Made by a program: the position numbers and the translations under genes. Under the pieces are notes generated by a model that worked only from the letters and a program-made list of their open reading frames with translations, did not search any database and was not told the origin of the DNA. From JAYOEY01 sp038116945 (lineage in GTDB: Bacteria > Pseudomonadota > Alphaproteobacteria > MPNO01 > UBA2964), in contig JAYOEY010000003.1 in assembly GCA_038116945.1 (NCBI GenBank), forward strand, positions 124,001 to 188,000: a DNA stretch of 64,000 nucleotides, read 5' to 3'. Of this stretch, positions 1 to 7,937 are shown piece by piece. How positions within the stretch are numbered: position 1 is the first letter of the stretch; the number at the start of each line of letters is the position of its first letter.

Positions 1-878
1 TCGGCGTCTCGGCCAAGGACGTCATCCTTACCATTATCGGCCATATCGGCGCAGCGGGCGGCACCGGCCACGTCATCGAATATGCCGGCCCGGTAATCGA
101 GGCGCTGTCGATCGAGGAGCGCCTGACGGTGTGCAACATGTCGATCGAGGCCGGCGCGCGGGCCGGCATGGTGGCGCCCGACGACACCACTTATGCGTAT
201 ATCGAAGGACGTCCCTATGCGCCGAAAGGCGAGGACTGGGAAAAATCGCTCGCGTTCTGGAAGACCCTGCCGACCGACCCGGGGGCAATGTTCGATCGCG
301 AGGTTGCGCTCGACGGCAGCAAGATTGCCCCGATGGTCACCTGGGGGACCAGCCCGGAAGACGCGCTGCCCATTACGGGCGCGGTTCCGGACCCCGGAGC
401 CGTCGCCGACGCGGAAAAGCGCGCCGCCATGGAGCGCAAGCTTTCCTATATGGGGCTGAGAGCGGGCATGCGCCTGACCGATATCGAGGTCGACAAGGTC
501 TTCGTCGGCTCCTGCACCAATTCGCGAATCGAGGATCTGCGCGCCGCCGCAGCCATCGCGACAGGGCGAAAGGCAAAGGTCGAGACCATCATCGTGCCGG
601 GGTCCGGTCTCGTCCGCGCCCAGGCCGAACGGGAAGGGCTCGACCGGATATTCATCGATGCCGGCATGGACTGGCGGGCCGAGGCGGGATGTTCGATGTG
701 CCTTGCGGTCAACGGCGATTCGGTGGGGCCGCAACAGCGCTGCGCATCGACGTCGAACCGCAATTTCGAAGGGCGTCAGGGACGCGGGGCACGGACCCAC
801 CTGGTCGGCCCGGCCATGGCGATGGCCGCCGCCGTAACAGGCCGGCTGACCGACGTCAGAGCGCTGGGAGGCGCCTGA
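1..878 (+). CDS. leuC: 3-isopropylmalate dehydratase large subunit, C-terminal part
   Basis: This gene enters from upstream of the window; the open frame runs from base 3 to the TGA at 876-878. It is the C-terminal part of an aconitase-superfamily large subunit, which isomerises 2- and 3-isopropylmalate with LeuD in leucine synthesis. The conserved GSCTNSR segment and the AGCSMCL segment carry cysteines that bind the catalytic 4Fe-4S cluster. The leuD ATG follows after one base, so the two are translationally coupled. A second leuCD pair lies at 17.0-19.1 kb, so which pair serves leucine synthesis is open; a paralogous hydratase role is possible for either. The family call is secure, the exact substrate inferred. 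Confidence 0.9.
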   Translation, partial: GVSAKDVILTIIGHIGAAGGTGHVIEYAGPVIEALSIEERLTVCNMSIEAGARAGMVAPDDTTYAYIEGRPYAPKGEDWEKSLAFWKTLPTDPGAMFDREVALDGSKIAPMVTWGTSPEDALPITGAVPDPGAVADAEKRAAMERKLSYMGLRAGMRLTDIEVDKVFVGSCTNSRIEDLRAAAAIATGRKAKVETIIVPGSGLVRAQAEREGLDRIFIDAGMDWRAEAGCSMCLAVNGDSVGPQQRCASTSNRNFEGRQGRGARTHLVGPAMAMAAAVTGRLTDVRALGGA

Positions 879-879
879 G

Positions 880-1479
880 ATGGAACCGTTTATCCGCCAC
901 ACTGCCGTCGCTGCGCCGATGGACAACGACAATATCGATACCGACCAGATCATTCCCGGCCGATACCTGATGATGCCGCGCGACGAGCGCTACAAGACAT
1001 ACTGTTTCCACGATCTGCGGCTCGACGACAACGGCGACGAAGTCGAAGGTTATGTCCTGAACCGGGATCCGTTCCGCAGCGCCAGCATCATCGTCGCCGG
1101 GCATAATTTCGGTTGCGGCTCGTCACGCGAAGGCGCGGTGTTCACCCTCGTCGATGCCGGATTCCGCTCGGTTATTGCAACCAGCTTCGGCGATATTTTC
1201 TACAACAACTCGTTCAATAACGGGCTGCTGCCGGTGGTCCTGCCGGAAGACGCGGTGAACGCGTTGCGCGCCGCCCTGCACGACAATCCGGGCGCGGAAG
1301 TCACGGTGGATTTGGAGGCGCAGACGGTAACGGGGCCGGGAAATCTGAACTTCTCCTTCGAGATCGATCCGCACCGGCGGCACCGGCTGCTCAACGGGCT
1401 GGATGCCGTCGGCTATACGCTGACTTTCGAGGACAAAATCACCGATTTCGAGCGGCGCTACGAAGCGGACGGACGTTAG
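880..1479 (+). CDS. leuD: 3-isopropylmalate dehydratase small subunit
   Basis: This 199-residue protein has the length of a bacterial LeuD and supplies the swivelling domain that closes over the LeuC active site. The N-terminal block DNDNIDTDQIIP and the central GCGSSREGA motif are diagnostic for the aconitase small-subunit family; the FYNNSFNNGLLP stretch follows as expected. ATG 880 lies one base after the leuC stop, so the pair is an operon. Its 3' end overlaps by four bases with the convergent XRE gene. No leuA or leuB lies next to it in the window, although a LeuB-like enzyme lies at 35.9 kb. Confidence 0.9.
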   Translation: MEPFIRHTAVAAPMDNDNIDTDQIIPGRYLMMPRDERYKTYCFHDLRLDDNGDEVEGYVLNRDPFRSASIIVAGHNFGCGSSREGAVFTLVDAGFRSVIATSFGDIFYNNSFNNGLLPVVLPEDAVNALRAALHDNPGAEVTVDLEAQTVTGPGNLNFSFEIDPHRRHRLLNGLDAVGYTLTFEDKITDFERRYEADGR

Positions 1480-1721
1480 GCCGCATCTTTCCTGAGGCGG
1501 ACGCCGATGCCCCCGCGGGCGTTGGGGAACAGGAACTCGATGCCGGCGGCCTCCAGGGTGGTCTGGAGTTTCCGGATGACGTCTTCCTTTGGCGGGCGGG
1601 TCTCCATTTCATAACGATTCAGGGTGGAAAGTCCGATTCCGGCCCTGTCGGCGAGTTTGGGCTGGGTCCATTTGAGCAACCCGCGAGCGCCACGGCACTG
1701 GTCGGGAGACATCAGCTTCAT
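1476..1721 (-). CDS. XRE-family helix-turn-helix regulator
   Basis: A small DNA-binding protein of 81 residues. The segment from about residue 4 to 60 reads as a Cro/CI helix-turn-helix: a first helix CRGARGLLKWTQ, then PKLADRAGIGLSTLNRYE as the turn and recognition helix. I chose ATG 1721 because an AGGAG at 1733-1737 precedes it at reasonable spacing; the frame stays open upstream to about 1808 but that extension has no family resemblance. The tail after the HTH (EFLFPNARGGIGVRLRK) is typical of short single-domain XRE regulators. The target is unknown; it is divergent from the decarboxylase-like gene at 1938 and could regulate it or itself. Confidence 0.8.
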   Translation of the reverse strand: MKLMSPDQCRGARGLLKWTQPKLADRAGIGLSTLNRYEMETRPPKEDVIRKLQTTLEAAGIEFLFPNARGGIGVRLRKDAA

Positions 1722-1937
1722 CGTTATCGTTACTCCTGCCGGAAACTCGGCTCTGCCACAGATTCCGCTGTAGCTCGCGTGAAGCGAGCAGTCGCTGTTA
1801 CTCGACAATTACAACCCGGAGGCAAAAATATTCCCAATCACATTGTCGTGCACAATTCGTCAGGCGGTTACGCCTCCGGACTTCCCGGTTAGCCGCCTAT
1901 CCGTTAGTTTTGACCGACGACAAGAAAGGAAATCATC

Positions 1938-2927
1938 GTGGCAAAGCTGGCGCTCACCATGGCCTGCGGGCCTTACGACCGGATGGAAGGCCTCAGGGAA
2001 GGCATCATCCAGCCCGAAGGGGTCGATCTGCGTTACATCGCAATCCAGTCCTCGCCGGAAATCTTCGCGCGGATGATCAAGACGAACAGCTTCGATATCG
2101 CCGAGATGTCGCTCGCGCATTACTTCATCATGCGCAGCAGGGGCGAGTTTCCGTTTGTCGCCATCCCCGTCTTCCCGTCGCGCGTGTTTCGGCACGGCTA
2201 TATCTACATCAACCGCAATGCGGGTATTTCATCGCCGAAGGACCTCGAGGGACGGCGCGTCGGCGTGCAGGAATACAGGCAGACGGCCGGCGTCTGGGTG
2301 CGCGGCATATTGCAGCACGAGTACGATGTCGACCTGTCGACGATTCACTGGGTCGAGGGCGGGGTGAACACGCCGCGCGCGGAGGACGAGGACATGGACC
2401 TCCGTCCGGTACGCGAGCTGTCGCTGGAGATTATTCCCGCCGACCGGACTCTGAACGACATGCTGGAGTCGGGCGAGATCGATGCCTATTACGGCGCCAG
2501 ACGCCCCGATGCGCTGGACCGGGGGAAGAACGTCGTCCGACTGTTCCCGGATTACCGCGCGCAGGAAAAGGCGTACTACGAAAAGACAGGCTTCCACCCG
2601 GTCATGCACACGTTGGTGATGCGCGAAGACCTATACAGGGACCATCCCTGGGTGCCGGAGGCCATGTTCAAGGCCTGCGAGGCATCGAAGAAGCTCGCCA
2701 TCGAGAACATGCGCTATTCGGGCGCGCAGCGCCTGATGCTGCCCTGGCTGTTCGACGAGATCGCCGAAATGCAGGAACTGATGGGGGCCAACGCCTGGGC
2801 CTACGGGGTCGAGCGCAACCGTCCTCTGCTCGAGGCGTTCATGGGCTATCTGGTGGAACAGGCGTTTCTGGAGAAACCGTCCCCGGTCGATGAAATGTTT
2901 ACGCCGATTGTCGGATGGAGTGAGTAG
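1938..2927 (+). CDS. 4,5-dihydroxyphthalate decarboxylase-like protein (PBP2 fold)
   Basis: A 329-residue protein of the family that includes Pht5, the 4,5-dihydroxyphthalate decarboxylase of phthalate degradation; the fold is that of type 2 periplasmic binding proteins. The N terminus (MAKLALTMACGPYDR) has no signal peptide, so it should be cytoplasmic. Family-like blocks include DIAEMSLAHYF near residue 55, the PVFPSRVFRHGYIYIN strand, DLEGRRVGVQEYRQTAG, and SGEIDAYYGARRP. ATG 1938 follows a GAAAGGAAATC ribosome-binding region. A paralogue lies at 41115. It could be a decarboxylase, or a binding-protein-like enzyme of unknown activity; no transporter partners are nearby. Confidence 0.7.
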   Translation: MAKLALTMACGPYDRMEGLREGIIQPEGVDLRYIAIQSSPEIFARMIKTNSFDIAEMSLAHYFIMRSRGEFPFVAIPVFPSRVFRHGYIYINRNAGISSPKDLEGRRVGVQEYRQTAGVWVRGILQHEYDVDLSTIHWVEGGVNTPRAEDEDMDLRPVRELSLEIIPADRTLNDMLESGEIDAYYGARRPDALDRGKNVVRLFPDYRAQEKAYYEKTGFHPVMHTLVMREDLYRDHPWVPEAMFKACEASKKLAIENMRYSGAQRLMLPWLFDEIAEMQELMGANAWAYGVERNRPLLEAFMGYLVEQAFLEKPSPVDEMFTPIVGWSE

Positions 2928-3132
2928 GCACCGTAAAGGCCGGTCGGCGGCTCGGGATCAGACCAAAATAGTCGGCCAGCAGCCATTCGAACCGTTTTCT
3001 GAGCCGTTCGGCCGTCGGCGCGGACAGCCGCGCGCGATGCGGCAGGTCAACGAAAACGCCCATATAGACGTTAGCGTCGGCGTCGTAATCGATTTCAACC
3101 GAATAACCGCCAATTTCAATAACCGTTTCCAT
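2899..3132 (-). CDS. small HicB-like antitoxin-fold protein
   Basis: A possible 77-residue protein. The strand pattern ETVIEIGGYSVEIDYDADA followed by NVYMGVFVDLP and then a helix (SAPTAERLRKRFEWLLADYF) resembles the partial RNase H fold of HicB antitoxins and DUF1902-type proteins. I use ATG 3132; a TTG at 3141 sits closer to the GGGAG and could be the true start, adding three residues. The 3' end overlaps the convergent gene by 29 bases. No HicA-like toxin is adjacent, so it would be an orphan. The other strand is also open here, so reality of the gene is moderate. Confidence 0.5.
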   Translation of the reverse strand: METVIEIGGYSVEIDYDADANVYMGVFVDLPHRARLSAPTAERLRKRFEWLLADYFGLIPSRRPAFTVPTHSIRQSA

Positions 3133-3386
3133 AGACAACAAGGCTCCCGCTCTGTCATGGCCGTCCCGCTGGGCGGGTCAGGCGACCGGATTTCATAAGT
3201 AAATGGGGCGATGTTCGGGTGCGCCGGCCTCGCCCGGGCCGACTGATGCGCCGGTAATAGCGCACGTATACTACAGGACGATTACGTTTCAACCCTGTCG
3301 TCCCTGATTCCTCCGGAAATTCCCGTATTCCCGCCAGGCGGGCCCATCAGCGGGGGAATTCAGGCGGCGTACCGCGGAAGATCCGA

Positions 3387-4475
3387 TCAGCGATCTGAGA
3401 CGCCCAGCCGCTCCGCCATCCAGTCGGCCGCCTGGGTCTTGAACATATGGCCCCGATTATGCGCGACATGGTTTGCGCCCTCCAGCAGCAGCAGTTCCAC
3501 GGGGCCCGACACCTCCTGCGCCAGCCGTTCCGCGTCCTTATAGCTGGTAATCCGGTCCGCCTTGGCGCCGATGATCATGATCGGGCAGGTGACCTTTCCG
3601 GCGACTCCCTCCAGATCGAACGCCCGCGTCTTTTCGCGGGCCTCCTCGATACTCTCCGAATGGGTGCGCAGCCGATACGCCTCCTTCAGGGAATTCGGAC
3701 GCTGATCGAAATTGTTCAGCACGTTGAACGCGCCGCCATTGGCGATGGCCGCTGTCACGCGCTTGTCGAAGGCGCAGACGCGGGGCACGTAATAGCCGCC
3801 CATGCTGGCGCCCGACAGCCCGATGCGCGATCCGTCGAGATCGGCGCGCCCCTCGATCCAGTCCATCACGACGCCGCAGGGCACCTCGTAATCGTGGCGG
3901 ATGGGAAAATCGTATTCGGCCTCGCCCTGCCCCGGCCCGTCGAGCGACAGGGTCGCCATGCCGCGGTCGAGGAACAGCTGCTCGGCGTTGTGGAACTCCT
4001 CCTTGGTCGAATCCATGCCGGGAATCAGGATCACCACCGGCGAAGGATCGTCGCCTTTGGGTTGGCGCAGATTTGCGAAAAGATGTTTGCCCTCGAACGG
4101 GATCTCGACGCGCTCTCCCGCCGGGCGCAGGTGCGGCAATGCCAGCGTCCGGCATTCTACCGCCTTCATATGGGCGGCGCGCATCTCGTCGGGATATTCG
4201 CAGAACAGGAACTTGCCGAAATGATAGCAGGAGGCAGCCGTCGACAGATGCTGGCCCGCGCTCAGCCCCTTTCCGGCACCCTGCGCCTCGCGCCCGATGG
4301 CCTCATGGACCGCCGCCCGGTCGGACCAGGCCGAACACCAGTCGCGCCAGCGCTCGATGCTGCTGGTCACCTCGACGAAATCAGCGATCGGCACCCCGCC
4401 CGCGACGAACCGCGCCATCCAGCCGGTCCGCGCATGCAGGACGGCGGCGTCTGTCGTACCCGGTTGCGTATCCAT
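3387..4475 (-). CDS. alpha/beta hydrolase, 2,6-dihydropseudooxynicotine hydrolase-like
   Basis: A 362-residue alpha/beta hydrolase with a long helical N-terminal cap region (about residues 1-120), the arrangement of the DUF1100/FrsA and dihydroxypseudooxynicotine C-C hydrolase group. The nucleophile sits in GASMGGYY (about residue 215), the acid is probably the Asp in GAKADRITSY, and the base is the His in EGANHVAHNRG; the oxyanion-loop segment is LIPGMDSTKEEF. It is the last gene of a minus-strand operon, 22 bases after the MetE-like gene and behind an amidohydrolase. This suggests hydrolysis of an aromatic ketone or ester intermediate, but the substrate is not readable from sequence. Confidence 0.8.
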   Translation of the reverse strand: MDTQPGTTDAAVLHARTGWMARFVAGGVPIADFVEVTSSIERWRDWCSAWSDRAAVHEAIGREAQGAGKGLSAGQHLSTAASCYHFGKFLFCEYPDEMRAAHMKAVECRTLALPHLRPAGERVEIPFEGKHLFANLRQPKGDDPSPVVILIPGMDSTKEEFHNAEQLFLDRGMATLSLDGPGQGEAEYDFPIRHDYEVPCGVVMDWIEGRADLDGSRIGLSGASMGGYYVPRVCAFDKRVTAAIANGGAFNVLNNFDQRPNSLKEAYRLRTHSESIEEAREKTRAFDLEGVAGKVTCPIMIIGAKADRITSYKDAERLAQEVSGPVELLLLEGANHVAHNRGHMFKTQAADWMAERLGVSDR

Positions 4476-4497
4476 GGTCGTCGCTCCTGCGGTTTTG

Positions 4498-5658
4498 TTA
4501 GCCCCACAACCTGTCGCTCGCCCGGCGCGCGCCCTCGGCGAGCGCTTCGAGCTTGGCCCAGCAGACTTCCGGATGACCGACGCGCGTGCCGAGCCCGCAA
4601 TCGGTGCCGGCGATGACGTTCTCGCGTCCTACCAGATTGGCGTAGCGCACCAGCCGGTCGGCGATCAGGTCCGGATGTTCGATGAAGTCGGAGTAATGCC
4701 CGACCACCCCGGGCACCAGCGTCGCGTCCTCCGGCAGGCTGATTTCCTCGAACACGCGCCATTCATGCTCGTGGCGGGGATTCGAGGCCTCGATCGAATA
4801 GCTGCCGACCGGCACGCTGAAAATCAGGTCGGCGATATCGGTCAGCGGAATGTCGTCGTGATGCGGCCCGTGATAGCTGCCCCAGCACACATGGAGCCGC
4901 ACCAGTTCGCGGGGAATGTCGCGCAGCGCGTAACACAGCGCCTCGGTGCGGAGCGCGGCGTATTTCAGGTACTCGTCGACTTCCATGTCGGGCAGGCAGT
5001 TCCAGCAGTCCGGCAGGTCGGGGTCATCGATCTGCAGCAGGAATCCCGCGTCGGTGATCGCGGTGTACTCCTCGTGCAGCACGTCGGCGATGGCGAACAG
5101 AAACTCCTCGTCCGTGCGATAGAAATCGTTGCCGAGCCAGTGCTCGACCGTGCCGGGCGTATTGGCGGGAAGGAAGCCCCACGTCGCGCCCTCTTGTTCC
5201 AGCGCAGCGGCGAAGTTCGCGAGATCAGCCTTGAGTTCGGCCCATCCCCGATCCGAATAGCGAAGCTCTTCGACGCAGACGGGAAACCCGACACCCCGGC
5301 GGGAACGCGGCCGCGGGTTGTTCTCGAAATAGCCGTCGAACCGGCGCGCGTCGCGGGCGATGATGCTCAGCCGTTCCTCGCGCCCGGCATCGTGTTCGCG
5401 GATTTCGAATCCCTCGATTCGCTCGCGCACATAGTTGGTGAAGTTCGATTTGCCGTATTCGCCGTCATTGACGATGTCGACCCCCGCCGCGCGCTGCCGA
5501 CGCACAACCTCCTGAACCGCGGCGGGCAATCTTTGCGCAAGTCCGGCCTGATCGTACGGCTCGCCGACCGATTTCGCCGTCACCATTTCGCGCAGATCGT
5601 CAGGGCGCGGCAGGGACCCGGCATGGGTCGTCAGGATTCGGTCGGTGCTGTAAATCAT
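4498..5658 (-). CDS. MetE C-terminal-domain-like (cobalamin-independent methionine synthase II family) protein
   Basis: This 386-residue protein matches only the catalytic C-terminal half of MetE. It opens with STDRILTTHAGSLPRP. The zinc ligands of MetE are all present: the His and Cys of RLHVCWG, the Glu of SIEASNP and the Cys of GTDCGLGTR. Family members transfer methyl groups from methyltetrahydrofolate or, as in epoxyalkane:coenzyme M transferase, activate other thiols. Full MetE is about twice this length, so this is not a normal methionine synthase. It sits 30 bases after an amidohydrolase and 22 before an alpha/beta hydrolase, which points to a catabolic role. A paralogue is at 44345. 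The start has an AGGGAG ribosome-binding site. Confidence 0.85.
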   Translation of the reverse strand: MIYSTDRILTTHAGSLPRPDDLREMVTAKSVGEPYDQAGLAQRLPAAVQEVVRRQRAAGVDIVNDGEYGKSNFTNYVRERIEGFEIREHDAGREERLSIIARDARRFDGYFENNPRPRSRRGVGFPVCVEELRYSDRGWAELKADLANFAAALEQEGATWGFLPANTPGTVEHWLGNDFYRTDEEFLFAIADVLHEEYTAITDAGFLLQIDDPDLPDCWNCLPDMEVDEYLKYAALRTEALCYALRDIPRELVRLHVCWGSYHGPHHDDIPLTDIADLIFSVPVGSYSIEASNPRHEHEWRVFEEISLPEDATLVPGVVGHYSDFIEHPDLIADRLVRYANLVGRENVIAGTDCGLGTRVGHPEVCWAKLEALAEGARRASDRLWG

Positions 5659-5688
5659 CGAATGCTCCCTGGTTTTACTCTGCTTGTT

Positions 5689-7173
5689 TCATTCCGCAGC
5701 CGCCGGCGCGGCCAGTGCCGTCGCATGATCGGGCAGAACGATCTCGCCGTCATCGACCAGCTTCTGCGTCGCCGCTTCGACCGCCGTTCCCTTGAAGAAG
5801 TCGGGGTTCATCTGCATGTGCAGCTCGGCGACGTTGCGGAACATGAAATTCCGGAAATCGTCGCCGTCCATCAGCCCGGCCTCGACCGCCTCGTGCGCTT
5901 CGTGCACGACGTAGCGGATATCCGGCACGTCCCAGTGACCGATATCCGAGCTGAACAACGCCTTCAGCTTCACGTCGAAATGGTTGAGCCTGGGGTTGAA
6001 GGCGACCGCGTTCATCCGGTCGTCCGCTTCGCAGCCGAAATAGAAGTTCGGTACGAACAGGTCGCGCACGTCTTCCTTGCGGCGGATCGCGCAGGCCTCG
6101 AAATCGTCCATGCTGCGCGTCTCTGCCCAGTGGAACGAGAACAAATTGTCGGCATTTTCGCGCACCGCGATACGCTCGGCGGTCAGATAGTCGTTGCCGT
6201 ATTTTTCGAACATCGCGACCATCAGATCCATGTCGAGATCTGCGGGGTCCATCTTTTCGCGCAGGTAATCGACGTTGCGCTTTTCCCAGAACTCGCAGAG
6301 ATCGTTGTAGAGCGCGGCCGCCCAGCCGACTCCGCCTTCGAGGAACCCGAAATTGAGCGTCGGGAAGCGGCGCGTCACCCCTCCCATGAACATCGAACGG
6401 CAGAGATGCTCGGCGCCCACACCGAAGCTCCCGAGCCGGTTATAGACGAAGTTCTGCGGCGACATGCGGCGGGCGGAGGATTGCGACCCTCCGTGACCGG
6501 TGACCGCCACGCCAAGCTCGACGCAGCGCCGCCAGAACGGGTCGTAATCGTATTCGCTGTCGATGGTGAAGGAATGGATCACCTGGGTCAGCGCTCCGAG
6601 CTCAGGCGACTCCGCCTGCACCTGGGGCACGGGCCCGCGCCGTTCCGACGGGATGCTGATCGATTTGAAACCGAGCTCGCCGACCGCGTATTCCAGCTCC
6701 GCCACCGCCTCTTCCGGCGTATGCATGGGAATGACGGCGGACGGCACCATCCGGTCCGCATAGGGGCCGAACATGTCCGCGTAGAGCATGTTGAGCGCGC
6801 GGTGCAGCGTCCGGCGCAGCTCGTCGTCGCGCACCTGCTGCGCGCCGAGCCCTTCGGACGTGTAGATGATGGCGAAATCGATCCCCGATTCCGCCAGCCG
6901 TTCGTAATACAGACCGGGCAGCATCACCGTCGCCCGGTCGATCGTCATCTCGCCCGAAGGAGAGGCCCAGAACCCGTTTCGGTGGTTGGTCTTGTTGCGC
7001 TGCGCCTGGCGTTTCTCAAACGCCGCCAGCACGTCGGGCCCGGCGATCTTTTTGACGAAATCGTGCAGCGCGAAGCGCGCCTCGATCACGTGGGCGTCGG
7101 CGTCGATCACGGGATGATCGATGGTGTCGAGAATTTTCCGGACCTCGGGAACCGGATCGCCGATTTCGTACAT
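5689..7173 (-). CDS. amidohydrolase-2 family metal-dependent hydrolase or decarboxylase
   Basis: A 494-residue TIM-barrel protein of the amidohydrolase-2 family (PF04909), larger than the usual 300-350. The N-terminal metal site reads VIDADAHVIE, with Asp where many relatives have the first His. Later blocks are AVTGHGG near residue 225 and the FSSDIGHWDVPD segment near 410, which likely carries the barrel-end acid. The family includes decarboxylases (gamma-resorcylate, 5-carboxyvanillate) and hydrolases. It heads a minus-strand operon with the MetE-like and alpha/beta hydrolase genes; ATG 7173 has a GGGAGGGG ribosome-binding site. The upstream gap holds a large Fur-like inverted repeat. The gene at 55246 is a close paralogue. 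Confidence 0.8.
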   Translation of the reverse strand: MYEIGDPVPEVRKILDTIDHPVIDADAHVIEARFALHDFVKKIAGPDVLAAFEKRQAQRNKTNHRNGFWASPSGEMTIDRATVMLPGLYYERLAESGIDFAIIYTSEGLGAQQVRDDELRRTLHRALNMLYADMFGPYADRMVPSAVIPMHTPEEAVAELEYAVGELGFKSISIPSERRGPVPQVQAESPELGALTQVIHSFTIDSEYDYDPFWRRCVELGVAVTGHGGSQSSARRMSPQNFVYNRLGSFGVGAEHLCRSMFMGGVTRRFPTLNFGFLEGGVGWAAALYNDLCEFWEKRNVDYLREKMDPADLDMDLMVAMFEKYGNDYLTAERIAVRENADNLFSFHWAETRSMDDFEACAIRRKEDVRDLFVPNFYFGCEADDRMNAVAFNPRLNHFDVKLKALFSSDIGHWDVPDIRYVVHEAHEAVEAGLMDGDDFRNFMFRNVAELHMQMNPDFFKGTAVEAATQKLVDDGEIVLPDHATALAAPAAAE

Positions 7174-7268
7174 CTGCCCCTCCCTGACGGTGCCTGTTTT
7201 TCACAGTTTAGTCGTGCATACGACGTCGCGCCACGGGCCGCACGCCGGGAAAAAATGATTCCCCGATA

Positions 7269-7328
7269 ATATTGCGAATGAATATCAATTGCAGATATAA
7301 GAGTAATATTGATAATCATTCGCAATAT
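7269..7328. promoter_or_regulatory. Fur-box-like inverted repeat in a divergent promoter region
   Basis: Arms at 7269-7289 and 7308-7328 are inverted copies of 21 bases with one mismatch, separated by 18 bases. The right arm contains TTGATAATCATTCGCAATA; aligned to the classical 19-base Fur box GATAATGATAATCATTATC at 7305-7323 it matches 15 positions. The left arm matches less well (about 13) on the other strand. This is the pattern of a double site for an iron-responsive regulator such as Fur. It lies 21 bases before the ATG at 7349 and about 95 bases before the divergent start at 7173. Confidence 0.75.
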
Positions 7329-7348
7329 CAATCTCGCTGGAGAACGAC

Positions 7349-7858
7349 ATGACGACAGGCATACAGGAAGACGCGGCAGGGGCTTCCACTCCCGCCATTT
7401 CAAATAACGGGACCGCCGACGGGCAGCTCTACATCAACCACCTGCAGTTCGAGGACATCGTCGCGATCTGGGCGATGAGGACCTATCTGCAGGGCGGCGC
7501 GGCGGAGAAATGCATGCGCAGGCAGTTTGCCCGCGCCCTGCCCGCGACCCAGGCATGGATTGCCTGCGATGCTGTCGAGCGCATGGTCGAGACAGTCCGC
7601 CGTCACGGCATTCGCCCAATCCGTTTTCACTGCATGTGTCACGCGGACATCACGGCGGACGAGATGGCCTTTCTGTCCCTGTTCCATGCCGTCCGCTGCC
7701 ACCGGCGGGAAGAAATCGCCTCTGCCGCCGCCCTGCTGGTCGCCGGCGCAGGCATGGAAAAACTGGCCGGCGCGGCCGAACTGTTCTTCGAGGCCGTCGA
7801 GGCGCGCCATGCGCGGGGCGTCTGGAAAGACAGTTCGCCACCGAGCACCATGCACTGA
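7349..7858 (+). CDS. orphan 169-residue protein under a Fur-like operator
   Basis: I do not recognise this family. The protein is 169 residues, predicted soluble, without a signal peptide or membrane segment. After a polar 28-residue start, it is mostly helical. It has several cysteines, including a His-Cys-Met-Cys-His cluster (RFHCMCHAD, about residue 90) and VRCHRRE near 113, which could bind a metal, but no known ferredoxin or zinc-finger spacing is obvious. ATG 7349 follows a GGAG. The near-perfect Fur-like inverted repeat directly upstream suggests induction by iron limitation. The next gene on the same strand starts 79 bases later. Confidence 0.75.
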   Translation: MTTGIQEDAAGASTPAISNNGTADGQLYINHLQFEDIVAIWAMRTYLQGGAAEKCMRRQFARALPATQAWIACDAVERMVETVRRHGIRPIRFHCMCHADITADEMAFLSLFHAVRCHRREEIASAAALLVAGAGMEKLAGAAELFFEAVEARHARGVWKDSSPPSTMH

Positions 7859-7937
7859 GCGGAAACGCCGTTTCTTCCCTCCCCGGCACGGCCCGTATTT
7901 GCGATAGTGTCGCCGTTGCACAGGGAGATCCGGAAAG

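Noticed and set aside
4297..7269. 990-codon open frame on the plus strand
   Set aside because: It lies antisense to the MetE-like and amidohydrolase genes and is a high-GC shadow; its translation shows no known domain.
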